Shown: positions 32,996 to 43,268, counted from the first letter of the stretch. The stretch is DNA of 64,000 nt from an uncultured Eubacteriales bacterium (GCA_900319695.1 ONPN01000004.1:1-64000), one strand, 5' to 3'. Notes: generated by a model not told the origin, from the letters alone. Numbers and translations: made by a program.

Positions 32996-34420
32996 TCAGA
33001 ACTTCACGCGCTCGGCGATGTAGTTCTTGACCTCGGTGATGGGGATGCGGACCTGCTGCATGGTGTCGCGCTCGCGGATGGTGACGCAGTGGTCGGCGAC
33101 GTCGGTCTCGGTGCCGACGGTGTTGAAGTCGAAGGTGATGCAGAACGGGGTGCCGATCTCATCCTCGCGGCGGTAGCGCTTGCCGATGGAGCCGGTCTCG
33201 TCGTAGTCGCACATGAACTCCTTGGACAGTTCGCGGTAGAGCTCCATGGCGGGGCCGGTGAGGACTTCCTTCTTGCTCAGCGGCAGGATCGCGCACTTGA
33301 AGGGGGCGAGGGCCGGGTGCAGGTGCAGAACCGTGCGCACGTCGGGGTTGCCCTTCTTGTCCTGGCCGACAACTTCCTCGTCATAGGCCTCGCACAGGAA
33401 AGCGAGGGCCACGCGGTCGCAGCCGAGGGACGGCTCGATAACGTAGGGGATGTAGTGCTCGTTCGCGTCCTGATCGTAGTAGGTCAGATCCTTGCCGCTG
33501 GCCTCCTGGTGACGGCCGAGGTCGTAGTCCGTGCGGTCGGCGATGCCCCAGAGCTCGCCCCAATCGGTGAACGGGAAGGCGTACTCGATGTCGGTGGTAG
33601 CGCGGGAGTAGAAGGCCAGCTCCGCCTTCTCGTGGTCGCGCAGTCTCAGGTGCTCCTCCTTGATGCCGAGGGACACAAGCCAGTTGCGGCAGTAGTCTTT
33701 CCAGTAGGCAAACCACTCGAGGTCGGTGCCGGGCTTGCAGAAGAACTCGCACTCCATCTGCTCAAACTCTCTGGTGCGGAAGGTGAAGTTGCCCGGGGTG
33801 ATCTCGTTGCGGAAGGCCTTGCCCACCTGGCAGACGCCGAAGGGCAGCTTGCGGCGGGTGGTGCGCTGGATGTTGGCAAAGTTTACAAAGATGCCCTGCG
33901 CGGTCTCGGGGCGCAGATAGCAGACGGAGGAGGAGTCCTCGGTAACGCCGATGGCGGTCTTGAACATGAGGTTGAACTTGCGGATGGGGGTGAAGTCATG
34001 CTTGCCGCACATGGGGCAGATGATATCGTTATGCTCGGCAATGAACGCGTCCATCTCGTCGAAGCTCATGGCGTCGACGTTGACCTCGGGGTGCTCCTCA
34101 CCGATGAGCTTGTCGGCTCTGTGGCGGGCCTTGCAGGCCTTGCAGTCGAGCAGAGGGTCGGAGAAGCTGGAGACGTGTCCGGTGGTGACCCAGGTCTGGG
34201 GGTTCATCAGGATGGCGGCGTCGAGGCCGACGTTATACTCGCTCTCCTGCACGAACTTCTTGAGCCATGCCTTCTTCACGTTGTTTTTGAACTCCACGCC
34301 GAGGGGGCCGTAGTCCCAGGAGTTGGCGAGGCCGCCGTAGATCTCGCTGCCCGCGTAGACGAAGCCGCGGTTTTTGCACAGGGCGACGATCTTGTCCATT
34401 GTCTTTTCGTTGTGTTCCAT
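32996..34420 (-). CDS. glyQS: glycyl-tRNA synthetase (single-chain class II)
   Basis: A 474-residue dimeric-type GlyRS. The N-terminus is [23 protein letters not shown]. Motif 2 region is [12 protein letters not shown] and [13 protein letters not shown]. Motif 3 is [15 protein letters not shown] zinc-like Cys set ([17 protein letters not shown]) lies in the insertion near residues 95-145. The ATG was chosen after GGAAAGGAAG; six upstream codons are also open. No T-box is seen in the 90-base leader. Confidence 0.95.
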   Translation of the reverse strand: MEHNEKTMDKIVALCKNRGFVYAGSEIYGGLANSWDYGPLGVEFKNNVKKAWLKKFVQESEYNVGLDAAILMNPQTWVTTGHVSSFSDPLLDCKACKARHRADKLIGEEHPEVNVDAMSFDEMDAFIAEHNDIICPMCGKHDFTPIRKFNLMFKTAIGVTEDSSSVCYLRPETAQGIFVNFANIQRTTRRKLPFGVCQVGKAFRNEITPGNFTFRTREFEQMECEFFCKPGTDLEWFAYWKDYCRNWLVSLGIKEEHLRLRDHEKAELAFYSRATTDIEYAFPFTDWGELWGIADRTDYDLGRHQEASGKDLTYYDQDANEHYIPYVIEPSLGCDRVALAFLCEAYDEEVVGQDKKGNPDVRTVLHLHPALAPFKCAILPLSKKEVLTGPAMELYRELSKEFMCDYDETGSIGKRYRREDEIGTPFCITFDFNTVGTETDVADHCVTIRERDTMQQVRIPITEVKNYIAERVKF

Positions 34421-34514
34421 TTTTACTTCCTTTCCCACGGCTGGATGCCGCGGAGATATTTTTAAGGGGTCGCCCGACGGCCCCTTATTTTATGCCATAT
34501 TCCGGCGAATTGTT

Positions 34515-34543
34515 ATTTTATCAGAAAAAGTACCGGGATTCAA
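34515..34543 (-). promoter_or_regulatory. glyQS promoter
   Basis: On the minus strand TTGAAT and TAAAAT are separated by 17 bases. A short hairpin (AAGGGGTCG / CGGCCCCTT, 34464-34486) lies in the leader. Confidence 0.6.
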
Positions 34544-34639
34544 TACAAAACTGCCTGTGAGAAAAAGATAACAAAGACGTGCTATGCAAGGCACGCGCTT
34601 TATGCTATACTGTCCCCAAAACCGAGAACGGAGACGATT

Positions 34640-35293
34640 ATGAAATACAAATGCCTGGTCTTTGACCACGACGACACCGTCGTCAACTCCACCGCCACCA
34701 TCCATCACCCCTGCTTTGCCGAATACTTAAAAGAGTTTTACCCCGGGGAGACCATGGGACTGGAGGAGTATTTCCTGTTAAACTTCGCCCCGGGCTTCGT
34801 CCCCATGTGCCGGGAGCGCTACGGCATGACGGACGAGGACCTTGCGCACGAGGCAACATACTGGCAGAACTATGTGAGGAGCCATATCCCCACGGCCTAC
34901 CCCGGCCTGCGGGAGATCATGGAGCGGCAGAAGGCGGAGGGCGGCCTTGTGTGCGTCGTGTCCCACTCCTTTGACTACAACATCCGCCGGGATTACGAGG
35001 CAAACGGCCTGCCGTCGCCCGACGCGGTCTACGGCTGGGAGCGGCCCGAGCACCAGCGCAAGCCCAACACCTTTCCGCTCGACGACATCATGGCGCGCTT
35101 TGAGCTGAAACCCTCGGAGCTTCTGATGATCGACGATCTCAAGCCCGGCTACGACATGGCCGCCGCCGCGGGGGTGGACTTCGCCGCCGTCGGCTGGGCC
35201 TATGAGATCCCGGAGATCGAGCGCTTCATGCGGCAGAACTGCCCGCTGTACTTCAAGAAGGTATCGGAGCTTGCGGCGTGGCTTGCAGAATAG
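34640..35293 (+). CDS. HAD-family hydrolase
   Basis: A 217-residue phosphatase-like protein. Motif I is FDHDDTVVNS (Asp nucleophile), motif II VVSHS, motif III the Lys in HQRKPNTF and motif IV LLMIDDLKPGYDMA. The helical cap is inserted after motif I. The substrate is unknown. GGAG precedes the ATG at 7-8 bases. It stands alone. Confidence 0.9.
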   Translation: MKYKCLVFDHDDTVVNSTATIHHPCFAEYLKEFYPGETMGLEEYFLLNFAPGFVPMCRERYGMTDEDLAHEATYWQNYVRSHIPTAYPGLREIMERQKAEGGLVCVVSHSFDYNIRRDYEANGLPSPDAVYGWERPEHQRKPNTFPLDDIMARFELKPSELLMIDDLKPGYDMAAAAGVDFAAVGWAYEIPEIERFMRQNCPLYFKKVSELAAWLAE

Positions 35294-35319
35294 TGTGATT
35301 TGAGTCCCCTGTTAAATTG

Positions 35320-35355
35320 AACAGCGGCAGGCGCACGGCCTGTCGCTGTTTCCTT
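35320..35355. terminator. hairpin between convergent genes
   Basis: 13-bp stem AACAGCGGCAGGC / GCCTGTCGCTGTT (one G-U) followed by TCCTTATG. The T-run is poor, so termination is uncertain. Confidence 0.5.
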
Positions 35356-35364
35356 ATGTGATGA

Positions 35365-36834
35365 TTACTCCCTGTGCATATGCACATTCTCGGCGTCCAT
35401 GATTTTCAGATTCTCGTGCACGCCTCTTGAGTCTGCAAGGCCGATCATGGCGTCGCGGTCTTTTTTCAGCTCCGTGACCGCCTTCTGCCGCGCCGGGCCG
35501 CCGACGCAGCCGCCCTCGCAGATCATGCCCTCGATAAAGCTCTCGGGCAGTCTGCCGAGCTTCATCATGGTCAGGGCGGTCTTGCACTCCTGCGCGCCGT
35601 TGCAGACCTTGACCTTGAGCTGGTCGGGGTCGAAGTCCTGCTCCTTGAGGCACTGGACCACAGCGGCGGTGACGCCCGCGCTGTTGCCGAAATACTTGCC
35701 ATAGGTCGAGCCCTGCTGCGTGTATCCCGACGCGGGCTCAAGCTCAATATCCTTGCCGTGCAGCATCTCCACCGCCTCGTCAAAGGTGAGGACAAAGTCG
35801 GCGTTGCCTTCGATCTGCTGATCCTGCGCCTCGCTCTTTTTGGCCTGGCAGGGGCCGACGAAGACGGTGACCGCCTCGGGATCGCGGCTCTTGATCAGGC
35901 GCGAAACGGCGCACATGGGGCTGACCGTGGTGGAGATGTTCCCGGCGAGCTCCGGGAAGTGCTTGCGTATCATGTTGACAAAGGCCGGGCAGCAGGAGGT
36001 CGTCTTCTTCTCGCCCTTCTGGAAGGCCTCGGCCCATTCGTCCGCCTCTGCGGCGGCGGTCAGGTCGCCGCCCAAAGACACCTCGATCATGTCCGCAAAG
36101 CCCGCCTTTTTAAGCGCCTCGCGCCAGGAGTCGGGGGTGATGTTCTTGCCGAACTGTCCCTCCACCGCCGGGGCCACCATGGCATAGACGCGCTTGCCGG
36201 CGAGGATCGCCTGGATCACGTCCACGAGGCGGGTCTTCGCGCCGAGCGCGCCGAAGGGGCAGGCCTGGATGCAGTGGCCGCACTGGATGCACTTGCTCTC
36301 GTCGATCACGCACAGTCCCGTGTCCGGATCCATGGTGATTGCGTTGGCCGGGCACGCCTGTTTGCAGGGGCGCACCTGATGCACGATGACCTGATAGGGG
36401 CAGTTTTTCGCGCACATGCCGCACTCCCGGCATTTCTGCGGGTCGATATGGGCGCGGATTCGGCCGCGCTCACGCACGATGGAGACGGCCTGAAAACGGC
36501 AGGACTCAAAGCAGGCGTGACCCAGACATCCGTGGCAGTTGTCCGTCACGGTGTAGGAGGAGATAGCGCAGTCGTCGCAGGCGGCGGGGATGACGTGCAC
36601 GATATTCTTTGTGTCGTTCGCTGCGGGGCTCAGGCCGCGCACCAGGCGCACGCGCTGGCGGATGATCTCGCGCTCACGGTAGATGCAGCAGCGAAACTGC
36701 GGCAGCGGCCCCGGAATGATGGTCTCCGGCAGGAGTTCCACCTTTTCCTCCAGCTCCCCGTTCCAGGCGAGCTTTGCCACCTCGCGGAAAATTCTCTTGG
36801 TGATGTTGCTGGTTGTGCGGTCGTTTGTAATCAT
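35365..36834 (-). CDS. monomeric [FeFe] hydrogenase (group B-like)
   Basis: A 489-residue iron-sulfur enzyme. The N-terminal half carries several Cys clusters (CDDCAISS, CHGCLGHACFESC, two ferredoxin motifs CRECGMCAKNCP and CIQCGHCIQACP). The H-cluster motifs are L1 TSCCPAF, L2 VGPCQAKKSEA and L3 EGMICEGGCVGGPARQ. The replacements relative to the classic L1-L3 fit the group B branch. It should evolve or sense H2 with ferredoxin. It is monocistronic with AGGAGGA before the ATG; no HydEFG maturases are in view. Confidence 0.88.
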   Translation of the reverse strand: MITNDRTTSNITKRIFREVAKLAWNGELEEKVELLPETIIPGPLPQFRCCIYREREIIRQRVRLVRGLSPAANDTKNIVHVIPAACDDCAISSYTVTDNCHGCLGHACFESCRFQAVSIVRERGRIRAHIDPQKCRECGMCAKNCPYQVIVHQVRPCKQACPANAITMDPDTGLCVIDESKCIQCGHCIQACPFGALGAKTRLVDVIQAILAGKRVYAMVAPAVEGQFGKNITPDSWREALKKAGFADMIEVSLGGDLTAAAEADEWAEAFQKGEKKTTSCCPAFVNMIRKHFPELAGNISTTVSPMCAVSRLIKSRDPEAVTVFVGPCQAKKSEAQDQQIEGNADFVLTFDEAVEMLHGKDIELEPASGYTQQGSTYGKYFGNSAGVTAAVVQCLKEQDFDPDQLKVKVCNGAQECKTALTMMKLGRLPESFIEGMICEGGCVGGPARQKAVTELKKDRDAMIGLADSRGVHENLKIMDAENVHMHRE

Positions 36835-36944
36835 ATAGCTCCTCCTTCAGATCGCAGGCAATCAGGTTCAATAAAGATTTGTGTGTCTATTGTATAGGCT
36901 CCCCCGCCCGGGGTCAAGCAAATCTTTCGAAAAGACCGCAAAAA

Positions 36945-37031
36945 CCGTAGGGGTCGATCCCCAGATCGACCCGCCGATCAACGCGCGCTGGTGTGTTTAC
37001 GGCGGGCCGATGAGGGCATCGGCCCCTACGG
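36945..37031. repeat. palindromic dispersed repeat (CGTAGGGGCCGATG family)
   Basis: The left half reads CCGTAGGGGTCGATCC and the right half ends CATCGGCCCCTACGG, forming an inverted pair of related sequences around a short middle. The right half (37000-37030) is the exact complement of 53183-53213 (31 nt). Confidence 0.85.
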
Positions 37032-37038
37032 CCTGTTA

Positions 37039-40000
37039 TCAGTATTCAAACTGTCCCTCGTACACGACGCTCGCCCCGCCGGTGAGCAGGACGCGCGCGT
37101 CGGTGTAGTTGACGGTGAGCTCGCCGCCGAGGACGCTGACCTTCACGTCGCTGCCCTTGTCGCAGAGGCCGTTTTCACAGGCCGCCACGACCGCCGCGCA
37201 CGCGCCGGTGCCGCAGGCGAGGGTCTCGCCGCTGCCGCGCTCCCAGACCCGCATACGCAGAGCGTGCCGGTTCACGACGCGCACGAACTCGGCGTTAACC
37301 CGTTCGGGGAACATGGCGTCATGCTCAAAGAGCGGGCCAACCGTCTCAAGGTCAAGGCCGTCGATCGCGTCGCAGAACACCACGCAGTGGGGGTTGCCGA
37401 CGTTCACGCAGGTGACGCGGTAATCCGCCCCGCCGATGGTGACAGGCGCGTCGACAACGGTCTCCCCGCCGTAGACTGCCGGGATCTCCGCCGCCTTGAG
37501 CGACGCTTTCCCCATGTCCACCTCCACAGAGCTGACCTTCCCGTCACGCAGGAAGAGGCGCAGGGACTTGACCCCGCTGCCGGTCTCGACGGTCATGCGC
37601 TCCCGGGACACGATACCCCGGTCGTAGACGTACTTTGCCACGCAGCGGATGTTGTTGCCCGCCATTTTGCCCTCGCTGCCGTCACGGTTGAAGCTGCGCA
37701 TCCTGACGTCGGCGATCTTGGACTTCTCGATCAGCACAATGCCGTCGCTGCCGACGCCGGTGTGGGGTCTGCACAGGTTTACGCACAGGGACTCCGGGCA
37801 GGTGATCGCGCCGTCAAAGTTTTCAATGAAGATATAGTCGTTGCCGCAGTCCTGCATCTTGGTGAAGCGGATAAGCTGGCGCCGGGTGCGCATGGCGTTG
37901 ATATCCACGAGCTCGGTGCTGCTCTCATGGAAGCGGCTTTCAATGATCTCGGCCAGGGCGTTCGCGGTATCGAGCGACGTGAGGCACGGCACGCCCCGCT
38001 GCATGGCGCGGCGGTGAAGCGCGATGTAGTCCCCCATCGTCCCGTCCTTGACCGCGCCGGTATAGACAAGGTAGCGCAGAGCCCCGCTGTCCATCAGCGC
38101 TTCGATCTCCCCGCTCTCCCCGGCGTTTTGCACGGAGACGACCGGGATGCCGAGGGAGGCGATGGCCGCCGCCGTGTCGGTGGTGGCGTAGAGCGTGAGC
38201 CCCAGCTTGTAAAAGCGCCGCGCGAGAGACAAAATCTCCTGGCTGTCCTCGTTCTCCACGCTGATGAGTACGCCGCGCTGCGCATCATAGCGCTCCGGGA
38301 GCTTAAAGCCCGCGGCGGTCAGCCCCTTGAAGAGGGCCTCCGCCAGCGTCCGGCCGATACCCAGCACCTCGCCCGTGGACTTCATCTCCGGGCCGAGGAT
38401 GGAGTTTGCGTCGGAGAGCTTTTCAAAGGAGAAGACCGGCACCTTGACGGCGTAATAGGGCGGCGTGCGATAGAGTCCCGTCCCCCAGCCGAGATCGCGC
38501 AGCTTTGCCCCCAGCATGATCCGGGAGGCGAGGTCCACCATCGGCACGTTTGTGACCTTGCTGATATAGGGCACGGTGCGGGAGGCGCGGGGGTTTACCT
38601 CGATGACATACAGCTCGTCCTGCCAGATGAGGTACTGGATGTTGACCAGCCCTTTGGTCCCCAGCGCGAGGGCCAGCTTTTCGGACACGTCCGCGATACG
38701 CTTTAAGAACTTGTCGCTGAGGTTCCAGGGCGGATAGACGGCGATGGAGTCGCCGCTGTGGACACCCGCGCGCTCGATATGCTCCATGATGCCGGGGATG
38801 AGCACGTCCTCCCCGTCGGAGATCACATCCACCTCGAGTTCCGTGCCGGGCATATACTTGTCCACCAGCACGGGGTTTTCGATGCCCTGGGCGAGGATGC
38901 CGTTCATATAGCGCACGGTGCTCTCTTTGTCACGGGAGATGCACATGTTCTGCCCGCCGATGACGTAGGAAGGGCGCAGCAGTACGGGATAGCCCAGATC
39001 CTCCGCGGCGGCGACGGCCTCGTCCAGCGTGAGCACGCCGTGGCCCCGCGGTCTGCGGATGCCGAAGCGCTCGAGCAGCGCGTCAAAGCGGGCGCGGTCC
39101 TCGGCGGTGTCAATGCTGTCGGCGGAGGTACCGAGGATCTGCACGCCCTTTTTGTCCAGAAACTCGGTCAGCTTGATGGCCGTCTGCCCGCCGAAGGCCA
39201 CGACCACGCCCACGGGCTTTTCAAGCTGCACGATGTTCCACACGTCCTCGCGGCACAGGGGCTCAAAGTAGAGTCTGTCCGCCGTGTCGTAGTCGGTGGA
39301 GACGGTCTCGGGGTTGTTGTTGACGATGACCACGTCGTAGCCCAGCTCCCGCAGGGTCCAGACGCAGTGGACCGAGGAATAGTCAAACTCGATGCCCTGG
39401 CCGATGCGGATGGGGCCGGAGCCCAGCACCATGACCACGGGCTTGCCGGAGCGCGGGAAAAGGCGGCTCTCACACTCCGAGTCGAAGGTGGAATAGAAGT
39501 ACGGCGTCTCAGCCTCAAACTCCGCGCCGCAGGTGTCCACCATCTTATAGTGCATCTCCATGCCCGGAACGGAATCCACGCCGCAGAGCCTGCACAGCGC
39601 CTCGTCCGTATAGCCGAGGCGTTTCGCTTTTTTGTAGTCCTCGCCGCTGAGTCCGTCAGCCTTCAAGTGAGCTTCAAACTCCACCAGTCCCTGTAATTTC
39701 CACAAAAACCAGCGGTCGATTTTGGTAATGTTGAAGATCTCGTCCACGCTGACGCCGGCCTTCAGCGCCTCGAAGACGGTGAAAATGCGGCGGTCGTCCT
39801 GGGCGGCCAGGCGCTCACGCACCGGCGCGTCGGAGAGGGGCGGAGCATTGAGCGTATCAAGGCCCAGTTCCGCGCCGCGCACGGCCTTCATCAGGGCCAT
39901 CTCGAAGGAGGGCGCGATGGCCATGACCTCGCCCGTGGCCTTCATCTGGGTACCGAGCCTGCGGCTGGCCCCGTGGAACTTTTCAAAGGGCCATTTGGGG

Positions 40001-41070
40001 AACTTCACCACCACATAGTCAACGGTCGGCTCAAAGCAGGCGCAGGTCTTGCCGGTGATGTCGTTCTTTATCTCGTCGAGGGTATAGCCCAGGGCGATAC
40101 GGGTGGACATCTTGGCAATCGGATAGCCGGTGGCCTTGGAGGCGAGGGCCGAGGAGCGGCTCACGCGGGGGTTGACCTCGATGACCGCATATTCGAAGCT
40201 GTCGGGGTTAAGCGCGAACTGCACGTTGCAGCCGCCCTCGATGCCGATAGCCGTCACGATGTTCAGCGCCGCCGAGCGCAGCATCTGGTATTCCTTATCC
40301 GCCAGCGTCAGCGCCGGAGCGACGACGATGGAGTCGCCCGTGTGAATGCCGACGGGGTCGACGTTTTCCATGGAGCAGACCGCGATCACATTGCCCGCGC
40401 TGTCGCGCATGGTCTCAAACTCGATCTCCTTCCAGCCGGAGACGCACTTCTCGATCAGCACCTGCGTGATGGGCGACAGGTCGAGCCCCTGCCGGGAAAT
40501 CTGCGCAAGCTCGTCGGCGTTCTGGGCAATGCCGCCGCCGCTGCCGCCCAGGGTATAGGCCGGGCGCACGATGACGGGGTAGCCGATTTTGTCCGCGATC
40601 GCAAGGCAGGTCTCCACATCCTCCGCCGTGGCCGAGGGGATGACGGGCTGACCCATTTCGGCGAGGGTTTCGCGGAAGCGCTCGCGGTCCTCGGCGCGCT
40701 CAATGGCGTCGATGCCGGAGCCGAGCAGCTTCACGCCGTACTTTTCCAGCGTCCCGTCCCTGGTCAGCTGCATGGCAAGCGTTAGACCCGTCTGCCCGCC
40801 GAGACCGGCAAGCAGGCCGTCGGGACGTTCCAGCGCGATGATGCGGCGCAGGGTCTCGGCTGTCAGGGGTTCCAGATAGATTGCGTCGGCGAGGTGCTTG
40901 TCGGTCATAATGGTGGCCGGATTGGAGTTGACCAGTACAGTCCGTATGCCCTCCTGCTGCAGCACGCGGCAGGCCTGGGCCCCGGCGTAGTCAAATTCCG
41001 CCGCCTGGCCGATCACGATGGGGCCGGAGCCGATGACCAGCACCTTGCGGATATTCGGGTTTTTAGGCAT
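37039..41070 (-). CDS. fusion: carbamoyl-phosphate synthase large chain + diaminopimelate epimerase
   Basis: One continuous 1343-residue frame. Residues 1-1065 are CarB: two ATP-grasp halves, each starting with a nucleotide-fold segment (VIGSGPIVIGQAAEFDYAG; VLGSGPIRIGQGIEFDYSS), and a C-terminal allosteric domain. From about 1067 (RFTKMQDCGNDYIFI) it is DapF to the end. There is no stop or ribosome site between them. In the DapF part the second catalytic Cys is present (C1286, LACGTGAC), but the first motif reads GKMAGNNIRC, with Ala1137 where the usual Cys stands. CarB serves arginine and pyrimidines; DapF makes meso-DAP for lysine and peptidoglycan. Its start overlaps carA by 8 bases. Confidence 0.93.
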   Translation of the reverse strand: MPKNPNIRKVLVIGSGPIVIGQAAEFDYAGAQACRVLQQEGIRTVLVNSNPATIMTDKHLADAIYLEPLTAETLRRIIALERPDGLLAGLGGQTGLTLAMQLTRDGTLEKYGVKLLGSGIDAIERAEDRERFRETLAEMGQPVIPSATAEDVETCLAIADKIGYPVIVRPAYTLGGSGGGIAQNADELAQISRQGLDLSPITQVLIEKCVSGWKEIEFETMRDSAGNVIAVCSMENVDPVGIHTGDSIVVAPALTLADKEYQMLRSAALNIVTAIGIEGGCNVQFALNPDSFEYAVIEVNPRVSRSSALASKATGYPIAKMSTRIALGYTLDEIKNDITGKTCACFEPTVDYVVVKFPKWPFEKFHGASRRLGTQMKATGEVMAIAPSFEMALMKAVRGAELGLDTLNAPPLSDAPVRERLAAQDDRRIFTVFEALKAGVSVDEIFNITKIDRWFLWKLQGLVEFEAHLKADGLSGEDYKKAKRLGYTDEALCRLCGVDSVPGMEMHYKMVDTCGAEFEAETPYFYSTFDSECESRLFPRSGKPVVMVLGSGPIRIGQGIEFDYSSVHCVWTLRELGYDVVIVNNNPETVSTDYDTADRLYFEPLCREDVWNIVQLEKPVGVVVAFGGQTAIKLTEFLDKKGVQILGTSADSIDTAEDRARFDALLERFGIRRPRGHGVLTLDEAVAAAEDLGYPVLLRPSYVIGGQNMCISRDKESTVRYMNGILAQGIENPVLVDKYMPGTELEVDVISDGEDVLIPGIMEHIERAGVHSGDSIAVYPPWNLSDKFLKRIADVSEKLALALGTKGLVNIQYLIWQDELYVIEVNPRASRTVPYISKVTNVPMVDLASRIMLGAKLRDLGWGTGLYRTPPYYAVKVPVFSFEKLSDANSILGPEMKSTGEVLGIGRTLAEALFKGLTAAGFKLPERYDAQRGVLISVENEDSQEILSLARRFYKLGLTLYATTDTAAAIASLGIPVVSVQNAGESGEIEALMDSGALRYLVYTGAVKDGTMGDYIALHRRAMQRGVPCLTSLDTANALAEIIESRFHESSTELVDINAMRTRRQLIRFTKMQDCGNDYIFIENFDGAITCPESLCVNLCRPHTGVGSDGIVLIEKSKIADVRMRSFNRDGSEGKMAGNNIRCVAKYVYDRGIVSRERMTVETGSGVKSLRLFLRDGKVSSVEVDMGKASLKAAEIPAVYGGETVVDAPVTIGGADYRVTCVNVGNPHCVVFCDAIDGLDLETVGPLFEHDAMFPERVNAEFVRVVNRHALRMRVWERGSGETLACGTGACAAVVAACENGLCDKGSDVKVSVLGGELTVNYTDARVLLTGGASVVYEGQFEY

Positions 41071-42133
41071 GGTCCTCGCCTCCCATCATGGCGACAAAGC
41101 GGTCGAAGAGAAAGCCGGTATCGTGCGGCCCGGCGCTGGCCTCGGGGTGAAACTGTACCGTGAAGCAGCGCCTGCCGGGGTAGTCCAGCCCCTCGCAGCT
41201 AAAGTCGTTGGCGTTGATATAGCGGAGCTCTGCGATATCCGACACGCTGTCGGCCAGCACCGCGTAGCCGTGGTTCTGGCTGGTGATAAAGCAGCGTCCA
41301 GTTTTGAGGTCCTTCACCGGCTGGTTGGCCCCCCGATGGCCGTACTTGAGCTTGACGGTCTCCCCGCCGAGGGCGAGGGCCGCGAGCTGATGGCCCAGGC
41401 AGATGCCGAAGACCGGCAGCCTGCCCATGAGCTTTTTGAGCTGTTCGATCTCGAAGACATTCTCCTTCGGATCGCCGGGGCCGTTGGAGAGCATGAGGCC
41501 GTCCGGGTTCAGGGCCAGGATCTCCTCCGCCGGGGTATCGTGCGGAAGCTCCGTTACGCGGCAGCCGCGCGCCGTCAGGTTCTCCACAATGTGGTGCTTT
41601 GCACCGTAGTCCATGAGGGCCACATGAAAGCGCTCCTCCCCGACGGCGGGGAAGCTCTGCGCCTGATGGCAGCTTGCGGCGGCGACCACGCCTCGCACCG
41701 CATAGGCCTGTATGTCCGTCAAATCCGCCGGTATCTCGTCGCAGATCAGGGCGTTCATCACGCCCTCCTCACGGATGATCCGCGTCAGGGCGCGGGTGTC
41801 CACGCCCGTGATGCCGGGGATGTTGTGTTCTTTTAAAAATCTATCCAGCGCATATTCGCTCCGGAAGTTGGAGGGGGTCTCGCAGAGCTCGCGCACGACA
41901 TAGCCCTTTGCGAGGCACGCCCCCTCGAAGTCCTCCGGGATGACCCCGTAATTGCCGATCAGGGGGAAGGTCTGCATGATGATCTGCCCCGCATAGCTCG
42001 GGTCGGTCAGGGTCTCGAGATAGCCGGTCATGCCGGTGGTGAACACCAGCTCGCCGAGGCCTTCCCCCTCCGCGCCGATACGGACGCCCTCGAAAGCGCG
42101 TCCGTCGGATAATACAAGATAAGCCTTTTTCAT
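41063..42133 (-). CDS. carA: carbamoyl-phosphate synthase small chain (glutaminase)
   Basis: A 356-residue protein. The N-terminal domain starts KKAYLVLSDGRAFEGV. The class I amidotransferase Cys is in FGICLGHQLAALALGG, and the His-x-Glu in FTVQFHPEASAGPHD. It feeds ammonia from glutamine to CarB. Two adjacent ATGs (42136, 42133) are possible; the second gives the family start and better spacing from GTGAGA. It follows argF by a few bases. Confidence 0.95.
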   Translation of the reverse strand: MKKAYLVLSDGRAFEGVRIGAEGEGLGELVFTTGMTGYLETLTDPSYAGQIIMQTFPLIGNYGVIPEDFEGACLAKGYVVRELCETPSNFRSEYALDRFLKEHNIPGITGVDTRALTRIIREEGVMNALICDEIPADLTDIQAYAVRGVVAAASCHQAQSFPAVGEERFHVALMDYGAKHHIVENLTARGCRVTELPHDTPAEEILALNPDGLMLSNGPGDPKENVFEIEQLKKLMGRLPVFGICLGHQLAALALGGETVKLKYGHRGANQPVKDLKTGRCFITSQNHGYAVLADSVSDIAELRYINANDFSCEGLDYPGRRCFTVQFHPEASAGPHDTGFLFDRFVAMMGGEDHA

Positions 42134-42140
42134 CATTATC

Positions 42141-43124
42141 TCACAGTGTAGCGGCCATGATGGCCTTGATGGTGTGCATACGGTTTTCGGCCTCGTCGAA
42201 GACGAGGGACTGCGGGCTTTCAAACACCTCGTCCGTGACTTCCATCTCGGTACGGCCGAAGCGCTCGCCCATCTCCTTCCCGATCCCGGTCTTGAGATCG
42301 TGGAAGGCAGGCAGACAGTGGAGAAACACGGCCTGGGGGCCCGCCGCGTCCATCAGGGCCTTGTTCACCTGATAGGGGGCGAGGGCCGCGATACGCTCTG
42401 CCCAGACCTCCATCGGCTCACCCATGGACACCCAGACGTCGGTGTACAGGACATGCGCGCCCTGCACAGCCTTGACGGGATCGGTCTCAAAGTCCAGCAC
42501 CGCCCCGGTCTCCGCAGCAATTACCTGACACTTCGCAATCAGCGCCTGGTCGGGGAAGTACGCTTGCGGCGCGGCGGCGACAAAGTGCATCCCCATCTTC
42601 GCGCAGCCCACCATCAGGGAATCGGCCATGTTGTAGCGCGCGTCGCCGAGGTAGACGAGCTTGATCCCTTCGAGTGTCCCGAAATGCTCCCGGATCGTGA
42701 GGAAGTCGGCCAGAATCTGCGTCGGGTGAAACTCGTTGGTGAGGCCGTTCCACACCGGCACGGAGGCATATTCCGCCAGCTCCTCCACAATGGTCTGTCC
42801 GTAGCCCCGGTACTCGATGCCGTCGAACATGCGGGAGAGGACGCGGGCGGTGTCGGCGATGCTCTCCTTTTTCCCAATCTGCGAGCCTGTGGGGTCCAGA
42901 TAGGTCACGCCCATGCCGAGATCGTGCCCCGCCACCTCAAAGGAGCAGCGGGTCCGGGTGCTGGTCTTCTCGAAGATCAGGGCGATGTTCTTTCCCTCAT
43001 GCAGCTTATGCGGGATCCCCGCCTTTTTCTTTGCCTTGAGCTCCGCCGCAAGATCAAGCAGATAGGTGATCTCGTCCGGCGTATAGTCAAGCAGGGTGAG
43101 AAAATCGCGTCCGTGTAAGTCCAT
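42141..43124 (-). CDS. argF: ornithine carbamoyltransferase
   Basis: A 327-residue enzyme joining carbamoyl phosphate to ornithine. The carbamoyl-phosphate motif is [15 protein letters not shown] near residue 53 and the ornithine motif [11 protein letters not shown] near 268. DVWVSMGEP is also typical. It lies immediately upstream of carA-carB, which supply its substrate. A dispersed repeat separates it from the ABC transporter. Confidence 0.95.
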   Translation of the reverse strand: MDLHGRDFLTLLDYTPDEITYLLDLAAELKAKKKAGIPHKLHEGKNIALIFEKTSTRTRCSFEVAGHDLGMGVTYLDPTGSQIGKKESIADTARVLSRMFDGIEYRGYGQTIVEELAEYASVPVWNGLTNEFHPTQILADFLTIREHFGTLEGIKLVYLGDARYNMADSLMVGCAKMGMHFVAAAPQAYFPDQALIAKCQVIAAETGAVLDFETDPVKAVQGAHVLYTDVWVSMGEPMEVWAERIAALAPYQVNKALMDAAGPQAVFLHCLPAFHDLKTGIGKEMGERFGRTEMEVTDEVFESPQSLVFDEAENRMHTIKAIMAATL

Positions 43125-43146
43125 GGTAAATACTCCTTCGTCGTAT

Positions 43147-43264
43147 TTTCCAAGAGTGGAGTTTGAAGAGTGGAGAGTGGTGTTGCGGTGTCGCTTCGCG
43201 ACGAATTTAAAATCGTCCGCCTCGCGGACACCATAACTCCACTCTCAACTCTCCACTCTTCACT
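43147..43264. repeat. dispersed imperfect inverted repeat (copy 2 of GTGGAGAGT family)
   Basis: The left end is AGAGTGGAGTTTGAAGAGTG and the right end CTCAACTCTCCACTCTTCAC. The inner stem is GTCGCTTCGCGAC. It matches the reverse of 1945-2090 at both ends. It fills the gap between the ABC ATPase and argF. Confidence 0.75.
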
Positions 43265-43268
43265 CTGT

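Noticed and set aside
34421..34640. T-box riboswitch before glyQS
   Set aside because: The leader is only about 90 bases, with a short hairpin but no T-box sequence or specifier loop that I can find.
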